A program made the translations under genes and the position numbers. The notes under the pieces were generated by a model. That model was not told the origin of the DNA, ran no database searches, and saw nothing but the letters and a program-made list of their open reading frames with translations. Below are positions 36,495 to 47,100 of a stretch of DNA of 64,000 nt, piece by piece. The DNA is from Rhopalosiphum padi (lineage: Eukaryota; Arthropoda; Insecta; Hemiptera; Aphididae). How positions within the stretch are numbered: the stretch's first letter is position 1; every line of letters begins with the position of its first letter. The stretch covers positions 12,082,931 through 12,146,930 of the forward strand of contig NC_083599.1 in NCBI RefSeq assembly GCF_020882245.1, in the 5' to 3' direction.

Positions 36495-37664
36495 GAGAAT
36501 ACTTGTCTCATTCACAAGATGGTGTATACATTTAATTCTAATGAACTGCAAAATATTTTAAGAAGCTTATCAAATCAGATAAAATATGGCAACAAAGAAT
36601 ATTTACGCTACCAACTTTTATACTTATTAACATCATCTGGTTCATTTCAAAGATATAATATAGAAAAAAAAATTATGGAAGTCTATACGTCTCGATCAAC
36701 ACAGCCACAGAATCAACTTGCATTATTCAATCAAATTAATAGACCACTCAGACCAAATCTTATACAACACATTCCTATAATCCCAGATGAAACAATACCT
36801 TTTGCACATAACCTACCTTATTTTAAAACATTAGCGCCAGTTCTAAGGCCCATGTACTATGATTTTAATGATTTTATTAATGCTGATTTTACCAACTTTA
36901 CTGCTTGTTATTATCTGACAGAAATGGCTAAAAATTCGATAATTGAATCATGGAATAATAACAAAGAATATAAATTACAAATACTTCTAAGATTAGAACA
37001 AATTGGTGAGAAATCATTCAATGGTAGTTTACCTCACAATATTACTGTTTTTGTAAATGATCGTCAATATACGTTACCTATATTAAACGTCCCTAAATTA
37101 GGTCAAATCACTTCATGGCAACACTATGTTCCTATAGATATAAATGAATACATGGATTTAAGAACATGTTTACAGAACACATTAAAAATTGTATGGTCTA
37201 ATAAACCATATAGTTATTTAACTAGTGTTTTTGTAGTTCAAAATTTAACTTGGCAACATCTACTTGTAGAACTTAAAAAAAGACCAATACGCACCTCTGA
37301 AATAACTTTAAAATTTATTGAAAAATTCATGAGTAAAAGAGTCGGTTTTAATTTAGACTCTGTGTTTATTACTATCATGGATCCATTAACTAAATTAAGA
37401 TTGAAACTACCTGCACGAGGAGTAAAATGTGTACATTTACAATGTTTTGATGCAATAAGTTTCTTACAAATTAATGAACAAAAGCTAATATGGTCATGTC
37501 CAATATGTAACAAACAAGTTAAATTTGAAAACATTGAAATTGATGAATATTTGTTAAAAATAGTTCAAAATCAAAATTTAAGTGAAGAATGTGAAAATGT
37601 TATTTTATTCAAAGATGGTACTTGGATTGAAACAAAAACTAATACTTTTAGCTTTTTCGAGTAA
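36495..37664 (+). CDS. PIAS-like E3 SUMO ligase (SP-RING), paralogue 2
   Basis: Open from a TTTTAG acceptor (exon 36495) to a stop at 37664. The ATG at 36519 has a good context (ACAAGATGG) and would give 381 residues; eight in-frame codons precede it, so an upstream coding exon is also possible. Layout matches paralogue 1: weak SAP-like start (1-50), PINIT-like region (about 80-280), SP-RING with C304, H306, C309, C327, C330 (CVHLQCFDAISF, SCPICNKQ), then a short tail (ECENVILFKDGTWIETKT). It lacks the acidic insert that paralogue 1 has before the PINIT end (GELEVEDELKMAA) and the long C-terminus of canonical PIAS. Likely a working but reduced SUMO ligase from a local gene expansion. Confidence 0.87.
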   Translation, partial: ENTCLIHKMVYTFNSNELQNILRSLSNQIKYGNKEYLRYQLLYLLTSSGSFQRYNIEKKIMEVYTSRSTQPQNQLALFNQINRPLRPNLIQHIPIIPDETIPFAHNLPYFKTLAPVLRPMYYDFNDFINADFTNFTACYYLTEMAKNSIIESWNNNKEYKLQILLRLEQIGEKSFNGSLPHNITVFVNDRQYTLPILNVPKLGQITSWQHYVPIDINEYMDLRTCLQNTLKIVWSNKPYSYLTSVFVVQNLTWQHLLVELKKRPIRTSEITLKFIEKFMSKRVGFNLDSVFITIMDPLTKLRLKLPARGVKCVHLQCFDAISFLQINEQKLIWSCPICNKQVKFENIEIDEYLLKIVQNQNLSEECENVILFKDGTWIETKTNTFSFFE

Positions 37665-38690
37665 ATCAAAAAGAAAAAATTGTGAATCGTTAATTATATT
37701 GTTAGATAATTAGGATAATTGAAATAATAATGATAACAAAGAGATTAAAATAGAATAAAAAAGTTTAAAATATAATCTATCACATGAATAAGAAACTAAG
37801 TAACAGATTTCAGGAATTGATGAATTATTTTAACTATTATCATCCAAATTAAATAACAGAGGTAATTCAAGCACTATAGCATTTCCATCTCAAGAATTAT
37901 TTGTTTTCAGAAAACACAAAAAAACAAGTAACATCACTTACTTGGTAGTTATCTCTACAAAACAAAATATATCAAATGAAATGCTTACAATAGCTAAGAA
38001 ACTACGTTCAACAGTTACCTCATCTGCTGGGATTAAAATAATTTTTTCTTCATTTGGAATTGTCCACACCCAGGGACCGCGCTACACTGGGCCTAGGGTG
38101 GGTTAGTGCCCTTCCCCAAAACATTTTAATTTTCCCCTCCATTTCTTCCTGTATAATTCTATGTTAAAAATATGTAAGTAAATAAATAAATTATAAATTA
38201 TTTAATTATTATTAATATATTATGTATAAAATAGTATTGATTACTTTAAAGAATTTTTAGACTTAAGTTATATTATTTTAAGTTTGGCTTATATTCAAAT
38301 TAAATATGCTTTTTTGTACGTTTAGAAATGAATGATTATTACGCTAGACACAAAAAAGTAATTAACATAAAAATTCCTACATTGCATGAACATTTTGGTG
38401 CAAAAATGCTATTCTTGTTGCTATACAATTATGTAGGATTCTAAAAATTAATATATTTGATTTTCATAACTTAAGACATTTTAAATTATATTTAGATCAC
38501 ATAAATTTAAATGAAATTGAAATTATATAAACTTTATAAGTTTATAACTATAAATTATTATCATTTGTAAAGGTACTTCATAACTTATGACTTTTATATT
38601 GTTTTTAAAACTTGTAAATTTAAACGAAATTGATATTGTATAAACTTGATGACTATGCATTATTATTATTATTTGTATACTTAGTGTTTT
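37665..38690. other. 3' flank of PIAS-like gene 2 and spacer
   Basis: No second gene is seen. Around 37860-38080 there is a less AT-rich stretch without a clean frame; it may be 3' UTR or an old exon. AATAAA-like hexamers are frequent (AGAATAAAAAAG near 37750). Confidence 0.4.
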
Positions 38691-38902
38691 TGTGAACTCT
38701 TCTATGAAGAGATTCTCCATCACAAGCTGTCAGCTTATCGGGAGGTTGTACATGTTTACACAGACTCTTATTATCTTAATATATCTTTTTATTTTAACTC
38801 ATTATTAATTGTAATCTAAAATTTTCTGTAAGATATGTTCTATGTAAAAAGAAAAATTATTTGCAAATAAACATTATTATTATTATTATTATTATTATTA
38901 AA
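38691..38902 (+). repeat. LINE 3' end with (ATT)n tail
   Basis: CTATGAAGAGATTCTCCATC and CACAAGCTGTCAGCTTATC... followed by TTGCAAATAAACATTATT and about nine ATT repeats. A microsatellite tail after such a block is typical of CR1/L2- or RTE-type LINE 3' ends. A minus-strand ORF here (38523..38723) is incidental. Confidence 0.5.
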
Positions 38903-38911
38903 TAAAATTAA

Positions 38912-39145
38912 TACTAACGGCACACTTTCTAAAATCTCATACATTAAAAAATAAAGTTATGTACGAATGTACGAGTATTGTTACATAAAATAAAAGAAAA
39001 CGAATGAAATTTGAAGTTTTACTGTAGTACATTTGTGATAATAATAATCAAGGTATATTTTTTGATTATTTATTCAGAAATATAAAATATTATAATCAAA
39101 ACATTTTTAGCAATACTTTCCTGAAAATATGGTACTCTAAAAAAA
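38912..39145. repeat. Dispersed repeat, left copy
   Basis: Matches 52450..52690 in the same orientation: shared GAAATTTGAAGTTTTACTGT and TTTTTAGCAATACTTTCCTG, with many small differences. The two copies lie outside the retrovirus-like element by 1.4 kb and 0.9 kb, with unrelated sequence between, so they are not part of it. Confidence 0.7.
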
Positions 39146-39274
39146 AAAACGACAGGTAAAAAACATCAAATGCATTTTTCATTAGTTTAAGTATAAATAT
39201 ATTATAAGTAAATTGTTAAGTTAAATAAGTAAATAATAATAAAAATAAATCATGGATATCGAATAATACCTACA

Positions 39275-39415
39275 ATAGACATTTCAACGAACATTCTTTC
39301 CTCGATTCTTTCGTACATCTCCATGTTAATCGCTTGCGTCCTTGATGTTTCATTATAAGTGAATATCCTTTTCAAGAAATTTTGAACCCACCTTTGTTTG
39401 ATTTTATAATTTCCA
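39275..39415 (-). pseudogene. FLYWCH zinc-finger remnant
   Basis: On the minus strand one frame reads EIIKSNKGGFK, a stop within the next few codons, then GYSLIMKHQGRKRLTWRC and KECSLKCL. This follows the FLYWCH pattern (a KGG start, an aromatic GY.Y, a W-x-C, a later Cys) seen in Mutator-type transposases and some host proteins. Too short and broken to be functional. Confidence 0.4.
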
Positions 39416-40564
39416 AATTTTCCAAAAAATATTACTCTAATATATCACGTCGAAATTGAGATTAAGATGTAACTGATGTTTAACGTTTTACGCAAAATAT
39501 AGTGAACCTACAAACTATAGGTTCTATAGTTTATATCTATTATCTTATAATACCTAACATCCAAGGTCGTAATTTAAATTTTAGTTTATCGCAACCTACA
39601 GGTATCATTATATTAACAAGTATAACTTACATATTATTACTTATTAGTTATTTAATATAGGTATTAACATCACTAAATCAAAACCAAAAGTGCAAAAATT
39701 AATAAAAATGTAAATAGTTTATTTCAACAACCGTACTTTCAAATTTCTATATATATTTAAAAATAATTTTTTTTATGACTGCAACAATTTTAATAGGTTT
39801 TTACGAACATTAACGTTTTTCACCTTAGGAGTGTTATTTGATATTTCTCGTTTTTTTCTGGTGTGCGAGGTATCAATCAGGCCATTTTCAAATTTCACCT
39901 GGCCATATGTATTCATAATGTATTCATAATTTCTTATGTCGAGTTAGAAGAGCATATATCTATCATTTTTAAATTCGTCAATTTGTTAATTATATCTACA
40001 AAGCATTGAATAACCTAAGTAACATTTATGCGCCTATAACTTATAAGTAACAACTACTGTTTATTGGTCAATATTGTTTTCATAAACATATGCAGTAAAT
40101 CTTACATTTCAATTTGATTAGGTACGTTTTATCGGCAATATGAAGATATTTAAGTACAATTTTAAATCTATGATCATTGTTGTAAAAATAGAATATTTTA
40201 ATTGTTTGTATAATTTTTCACAGAAATCATACTATACAGAATAGATATACTATATAATGTTATATAAACCTAAGTGTAAGTATATAATATACTAATATAC
40301 TGCAATATTATAATATTTTACTGTTCAAAAACAACGAATTTACGAATTAGAATAAATAATGTTGTATGTAACTCAATTATCTTACATTATTTTTCGATTA
40401 CTTAATTCCCAAAATTATTCTTTACTGTAACCTATTATTCGTACTACTTTATATAACTTTAACTTATTTGATGTGATATAAATACCCAAAGCTCAAACAT
40501 TTTAACTGCTATTATAAAAATTAAATGTTTGGTGAACAAACGATGATAGATACAAGTAATATGT
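39416..40564. other. AT-rich spacer, no gene seen
   Basis: Nothing recognisable apart from AT-rich sequence up to the left LTR. Confidence 0.55.
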
Positions 40565-40876
40565 TGTAGTATACCTATCTCTCGAAGGCACACAAAAAGA
40601 TCTATAAACAATTAACACTATCACGAAATACTTTATTTTACATAAAACAAACACACAAAAATACGGGTCTCTATGAATCGCTCACAAGATATATGCGTCT
40701 CTCACTCGAAACCCGCACTGACCCCCTACTGTGGTGCTTACGTCCTTAAATATTATTTTACAAGGTGCTGCCTCAGCTCATTTGCTTCATTAGCCTAATA
40801 TTACGCAATTAAACATTTAACTAAAATAAGCAATATTGTTCCCATTATTATTTGTTGGCACATGCCATATACAACA
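40565..40876 (-). repeat. 3' LTR of the errantivirus-like element
   Basis: 312 bp; in element orientation starts TGTTGTATATGG and ends GGTATACTACA (TG...CA). Contains AATAAAGTATT as polyadenylation signal and a TCAGTGCGG stretch that could be a TATA-less initiator. I see no difference from the 5' LTR. Confidence 0.95.
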
Positions 40877-41978
40877 CTCCCTAATGTTATTAAAAAAAAA
40901 TATGTCCTCATATTTTACATTTAAAACTATGCAATTGTATACAATTATAATATTAAATTTAAAAAACTAGTTGTATTACGTATTTTTAGTGTTTGGAGTG
41001 TGGAAAGGTAAATAGGAATAGCATATATTATATTTTCTGAGAGGAAAACTTTTGGGATAGGGTAAAATTTATAATATTTCAAAACTTTCTATAACTGTTG
41101 TGACCAGAATTCGTTTTTTTTTTGTCCATTCATATATTATGTGATTGCTTCATGCTGATTGTCATCAGAAATATTTAGTTATTTTTAATATTTATTATTT
41201 AAATGCTTAATTGTAGTATCTCTGTTTTTCATCTTCTTGTTTGAGGTGTTTACACAATGATTATTTTGTTTTGTCTATTGAGCGGTTTTCGAAATTATAG
41301 AGTAGGTGTATATTATACATAATATATATATTGTTATTATTATTATTTTTTTTATAAAAGGATGCAGTGTGATGGGGAAAAATTAAAAAGATCGCTAGAC
41401 GGAGTAAAAAAAAAATTACATAAGTGTGGAGGTTATTGCTGAGTTTACTATTTTATTCATCTCCTTCGTTGTATATTGTGTAGATTGAATCCTCTTGTGG
41501 CTGCTAATGTTAATATTTAGTAGTCTTGGTGATGTGTTGGTTTACCGTCGTCGTTTATACCTTTGTTTTGATACCGATTTTATGTTAAATTGGTTTTACA
41601 TTTTTTTTTATTATTTTTTTTTTTTTTTTTTTTTTTAACAAAATAATATTAGTTAGGTATTATATTATTATGATACATTATTTTTTTTTTTTTTTTTCAT
41701 CTCACTGTTTACATTTTTGTGAAATTGATTTTATAAGTGTAACAACATCAGTAGCTTCTTGGATTAATTTATAATGATTTTATTTGTGCGAAATGGATTA
41801 TTTTTTTTGAGTATGTATTGGAGATTGTATTGTTTATATTTTATTCATTTATTGTAATATTATGATGTTCGAACGTATTTTGTAGTTGGTCTTACATTGT
41901 GATTTTTATATATAACCAATTTCGTTTTGTTAATGTGTAACCAGTCTATTAATTATTTGTTTATTTAACTTCATATAA
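40877..41978 (-). other. Non-coding stretch between env and 3' LTR, with polypurine tract
   Basis: The PPT is AACATTAGGGAG directly before the LTR (40877-40888). The remaining 1.1 kb has no ORF and, in element orientation, contains long A-runs (the plus strand shows T-runs near 41600-41640 and 41682-41698). Unusually long for errantiviruses as I know them. Confidence 0.6.
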
Positions 41979-43820
41979 TTATCTTTGTGGAATAGGAGGG
42001 GGCATGGTTAACATGTTTATTTTGATAATAGCTGGGTATATTTTATATCCTATGAACCCTATTATTATGGTAAGCATGGTTAACCATGTTATATAAATTA
42101 TGTCACCTAAGAAATCATCAATAAGTGGTTGTGGTATTTTTTTTAACATTATATCATTAAAGTATTTTTCGGGGTCTCGTATTTGTTTTGTTACGTGAAA
42201 GTTAGGAATTTCATCGATCCAATTTTGATTTAAAATTTCCGTCAAATTTGAAAAGGATATACTTTCTTTTTTATTCTCGTGGTTTATATTTAATGATTTA
42301 ATTTTTGTCCATGATACTGGTAATACCCTTTTGACTGAGTATGTATTTAAATTGTTAGTTTCGCAAGGGTACATTTTTGGTATTAAAATGATATCATTTC
42401 TTAATAGTTCATAGTTACACGGAAAGGTTATTTTTATTAAACCTGGGTGATTGTAATTTAATTTAAGTTCTTCTGTTTTGGTTATATTCAATATTTCTTT
42501 TTTTATGCTTAAGGTAGGTTGTGGGTTAGTTATGACGTATGTGTTTATTCCTATTTGTTTTATTATTATAGAGTCGTCATCATATTGTTTAATGCACTGG
42601 AAATAGCAGTATTGATTAATTATATCTAATTTTTTGTTTTTAAAGATTGCTTCCACACATTTTGGGGAAAGGGTAATATCAGATGAAAATTTTGGAATAT
42701 AACATAGGTCCGTGATTGGTGGGTCACAGTGTTGTAGGCCGATTCCTGATATTATCCTGTGTTCATCATTCATGGTATTTATCGCTATATATGTTTTTTC
42801 TGAGTATATAATGCAAGTAGACTCGTGAAACTTAAAATGAGTTGGAATGTATTGATATAGTTTCCATTTTGCAGATTTTTCTTGGATAGGTATTTTTATT
42901 TTAATTAGAATTTTTGATTTTGAAAATTGACATTCGGTAATTGGTAAGTTATAATATGTATGAAAATGTTCTAATGGTATAGTTAATTCATATCCATCTC
43001 TTTCGATTGCCCTTATTAATTTTATTAAGTCGTTATACAGTATTTTTGATTTTATGATCCTTGCTGGAATTTTATGTAGCTTACAGTGTAAATGAATATT
43101 TGTATCTCTTTCATTATTTGTAAATTTTAGAATTACTGAAATTAAATTGTATGTTATTTCTTGGATACCTTGAATCATATTCTCCTGATTTGTTTTTTCT
43201 AGTAAGTTATTTATTTTTTCTTCATTTATAAATTTTGAAAAACTATCTTTTAATAATTTGATATTGTTTTTAGTATTTTTTGTGTATTTATTGAGTTCTG
43301 TAGTTATGTTTGTTAGATCTTTATGGTCTGATGCGAAAACGTTTTTAAATTTGTTAATTTGTTGATCTAACATTTCTTCATTTGTGTAAAAAGTTTTTAA
43401 TTGTTTTTCTGTTGCGACATTACAACAGAAGTGATATAAATTCCCGAAAAATTGAATTCCCCTTTTTGATCTACTGTTTAATAGGCCTTTATTTAAATCT
43501 AATGTGTTTGTATCGCTTTCTCTTATGTTTTTATTTATGGTGCTTAATATATCTATTGTTTGGTTGACAATGTTGCAGTAGTTTGTGTTTTTATTTTCAC
43601 AGTATTTTTCAACCCCCCAGTTATTTTTTATATTTTCCAAATTGTCATCTGGGTAATCGTCTTGCAATTCCTGTGTATAGATTAGAGGAATGCTTTTGTC
43701 ATATAGAATGGCCTCTGGTACCTCGTCAAAAAAGGCTCCGGGAGATAAAATTACAGCTATATCTTCTTCTGCGTTAGCGTTGATGAGTACTGTAACGACT
43801 GTGAGGATTTTAAAAAACAT
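41979..43820 (-). CDS. env: Envelope glycoprotein, errantivirus / baculovirus-F type
   Basis: 613 residues, open. N-terminal hydrophobic signal peptide (about 1-18), a furin-type site RSKR at 117-120 followed by a hydrophobic glycine-containing stretch (GIQFFGNLYHF) in the fusion-peptide position, a helical region, cysteine-rich ectodomain and a transmembrane segment at about 573-595 with a short tail ending PPPIPQR. This is the layout of class I-like F proteins that gypsy-type errantiviruses share with baculoviruses. Expression is probably from a spliced RNA: TTGGTTCTAG lies directly before the ATG. No stop or frameshift seen. The element's pol ends 375 bp upstream. Confidence 0.9.
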   Translation of the reverse strand: MFFKILTVVTVLINANAEEDIAVILSPGAFFDEVPEAILYDKSIPLIYTQELQDDYPDDNLENIKNNWGVEKYCENKNTNYCNIVNQTIDILSTINKNIRESDTNTLDLNKGLLNSRSKRGIQFFGNLYHFCCNVATEKQLKTFYTNEEMLDQQINKFKNVFASDHKDLTNITTELNKYTKNTKNNIKLLKDSFSKFINEEKINNLLEKTNQENMIQGIQEITYNLISVILKFTNNERDTNIHLHCKLHKIPARIIKSKILYNDLIKLIRAIERDGYELTIPLEHFHTYYNLPITECQFSKSKILIKIKIPIQEKSAKWKLYQYIPTHFKFHESTCIIYSEKTYIAINTMNDEHRIISGIGLQHCDPPITDLCYIPKFSSDITLSPKCVEAIFKNKKLDIINQYCYFQCIKQYDDDSIIIKQIGINTYVITNPQPTLSIKKEILNITKTEELKLNYNHPGLIKITFPCNYELLRNDIILIPKMYPCETNNLNTYSVKRVLPVSWTKIKSLNINHENKKESISFSNLTEILNQNWIDEIPNFHVTKQIRDPEKYFNDIMLKKIPQPLIDDFLGDIIYITWLTMLTIIIGFIGYKIYPAIIKINMLTMPPPIPQR

Positions 43821-43832
43821 CTAGAACCAAAG
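43821..43832 (-). promoter_or_regulatory. Probable splice acceptor for env mRNA
   Basis: In element orientation TTTGGTTCTAG ends exactly at the env ATG. Gypsy-type elements express env from a spliced subgenomic RNA, so an acceptor here is expected. The matching donor near the gag start was not identified. Confidence 0.5.
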
Positions 43833-44195
43833 ACTGAATTAAACATAATTATAAAATAATTTCCTATCGCTCTGTACGTTAAATTATCACCCATATACAT
43901 TATACATATACCCGAGTACATCAGCAAATATTATTATAATATAATATGTATTATTTTTAGGTATTAATTATTTTTTATAACTTAAACTAGTTACTTACAG
44001 TACTTATAACTAAAGTTTACTTCAATGAAATACTTACTTTATAAAATGCAGTATAAGCTTTTAATTTTATGAACACTATTGTCTACAATTTAGTTTTTGG
44101 TTTGTTAAAAAAAAACCAAAATAAATGTTAGCTAGTGTTGTGTAAAAATTAACCTTTTTTTTTTTTTATATTAACTTGCCTAGTGTTAAGTTTGA

Positions 44196-47100
44196 TTATG
44201 GTATATTATTTTCCCCTGTGTTTGATACTGCTGCTTCATAAAAAGGTTTTATTCTTTGTACATGTATGATATCTATGGTTTTTTTTCCTTTTAAGATTAA
44301 ATCTACTTTGTAATTTACGTCAGATATTTTTTCAATAATAGTAAAAGGGCCCCTATATTTATTAGCTAATTTCTTTGATTTATCTTTTTCGTAGAAATCA
44401 AATTTTATTAATACTTTTTGTCCCGGTTTGAAATTAATATTTTTGTGACTTATGTCATATTGTTTTTTCTGAACAGCTTGTTCTTTTTCGACAATTTTGG
44501 GAATAGTGTCTCTAATTTTTTGAAGTTGCTTTAGTGCTTTAGTAAAGTCAAACAACTCGTCTTCTGTAGTTAATTTATTATCTATAGGTTGGTTTGCTTC
44601 TATACCGTGGAGTAAATAAAATGGGCTTACTTTTAATCTCGAACTTGGGCTAGTATTATAAGCAAAAATGATCATTTTATAATATAATGACCAGTCTTTT
44701 TGATTTTCATTTACATAATGTGATAAACTATTGCAGATGATTTTGTTCATAAGTTCGGTCATACCTTGTGTCTGTGGATGATACGCACTAGAGAAAATTT
44801 GTGAAATACCTAATTTTTTACAGGCATAGTCTACCTCTTTATTTTTGAAATGGGTGCCCCTATCGCTACAAAAATATTTAGGTACCCCGTAAGATGTTAT
44901 TAAGTCCATTAGAAAACTTATTGTTGCGGCTCCGTTTGCATTTGTAACTGCCTTTGCGAAAGCCATTTTTGTGGCATTACAGGTAGCAACAATGAGGTAT
45001 TTTTTCCCCCTAGAGGTGGGCAACGGTCCTAAATAATCGAATGTTAGTCTTTGCATTGGCTTCCCTGAAAGTAATGGTATTGGTTGTAGTAAACCGTGGC
45101 CTTTGCCTATTGGATTTTTAATCATTTGACAAGAAATGCATGTTTTTATAAAATTTGTGGTGTCTTTTATTATTGTGGGCCAATAATATTTTTGTTTTAA
45201 TTTAGCTAAGGTTTTTGTTATCCCGAAGTGTCCGCTAAAAACTGATTCATGGTAAGATTTAATAATAGTGTTAGTCATTTTTTTTGGTATTACTAATAGG
45301 TTATTAATTCCGTGAGGTGACCAATTTTTAAAATATAGTAGTTCCTGCTTTATTAAATATTTTCTTGATTTTTTAAAATATTTATTTTTTTTATCTCCCA
45401 GTAATGATAAAATTATACCGTTGCAAAATTCGTCTTCTGTCTGTAGTGTTTTTAATGTCTCCGGTTTTATATTGTCGGATCTAATTTCGAAATTTGTAGA
45501 GTTAGCATTAATTTCGTCTTTATCGTTCTCATATAATATATCTGTTATTTTTGTTGTATGAACGGGGTAACGTGAGAGACAATCTGCCGCCGTGTTCCAT
45601 GAGCCAGGGCGATGTTTTATTTCTAGGTCAAATTCTAATAATTTAAAAATGAATTTAGTTATCCTAGAAGATGGATTCTTCATTGTTTTATAAAATTGTA
45701 GACTTGAGTGGTCACTGAAGACTGTTATTTTCCTTCCTATAAGGTATTCTCTAAAGTAATTAGTTGCAAATACTACAGCCGACATTTCTAATTCTGTAGT
45801 GGTGAAATTTTTTTCACCCCCTTTCAATTTCCTAGACGCGTAACTAATCGGGTGTCTTTTTCCGTTTTCATCTTCCTGTTCGAGTATTCCAGATAGTCCT
45901 TCTAATGAGGCGTCGGTGGTAACAAAAACAGGGTAACCGTCTTTGAAATGTGCCATAACCGGTGCGGTTGTTATCGCCTTTTTTAAAGTCTCAAAAGATA
46001 TTTCTTGTTCGTTTCCCCACATAAATTTATTTTCTTTTTTTGTCAAATTAGTTAAAGGACTTGCAATTTTTGCGAAATCTTTAATGTATTTTCTGTAGTA
46101 ACTAGTGAGTCCAACAAAAGCTCGTACATCTTTAATTTTTTTTGGTATTGGAAATTTTACAATTGCTTCTGTATTCTTTCCGAGAGGTTTTAGTCCAACG
46201 TTAGAGACTGTGTGGCCAAGTAATTCAATTTCTGATTTTAAAAAGGTGCATTTATTTGTTTTTAATTTTAAGCCGGTTTCTTCTAGTCTAATAAAAATTT
46301 GTTCTAATCTAATTAATGCTTCTTCAAAACTGTTTCCAAAACAACATATATCATCAAGATACGCTATCATGGTTTTATACAAATAGTCGCTAAACACGTT
46401 GTTAATGATTCTTTGAAAGATTGGAGCTGAGTTTTTAAACCCTTGCGGTATCCTTTTAAAATTAAATAGTCCAAAATCTGTAATAAATCCTGTCTTATCT
46501 TGGTCCTCTTGTTTTATTGGTATTTGAAAATAACCTTGGGCCATGTCGATAGAAGAGTAGTATTTGGCTCCTTCTAAACTTCTAAAAAGGTCCTGTGATC
46601 GTGGTATTGGGTGTTTGTCAGCTATAGTCTCGTTGTTCAATTTTCTGTAGTCTACCAAGAATCGGTATTCCCCCTTTTCCTTCTTTGGAATTAAGAAAAC
46701 AGGTGCAGCGTAACTACTTCTACTGGGTTCAATAATGTCAGCGTCTATCATTTGGTCAATTAATATTTTTAATTTTTCTCTTTGCATCGGAGAAACTCTA
46801 AATGGTGGTTGAAATATAGGTTTATCTGATTTTAATTTGATTTCGCATGGTTCTATGTTAGCACAATTTATATCTAGTGGGTCTGAAGTGAATAAGTGTT
46901 TATAGTTATTAATTAATTTTAGGGCTTCTTTACGTTGTTTGTTATTTAATTCTTGAGAAATTTTAATTACGTTTCCTTGTTTATCGGTGACTTCATTAAT
47001 ATTTTCGTTATTATATTTTTCTTGCTTAGTTGTATATATTGTTTTTATATTTTTTTCTGCAAATTCTGTAATTTTTTTTATATTTGGCGTATTTGTTTTT

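Noticed and set aside
43382..43777. Plus-strand ORFs opposite env
   Set aside because: Shadow frames of env.
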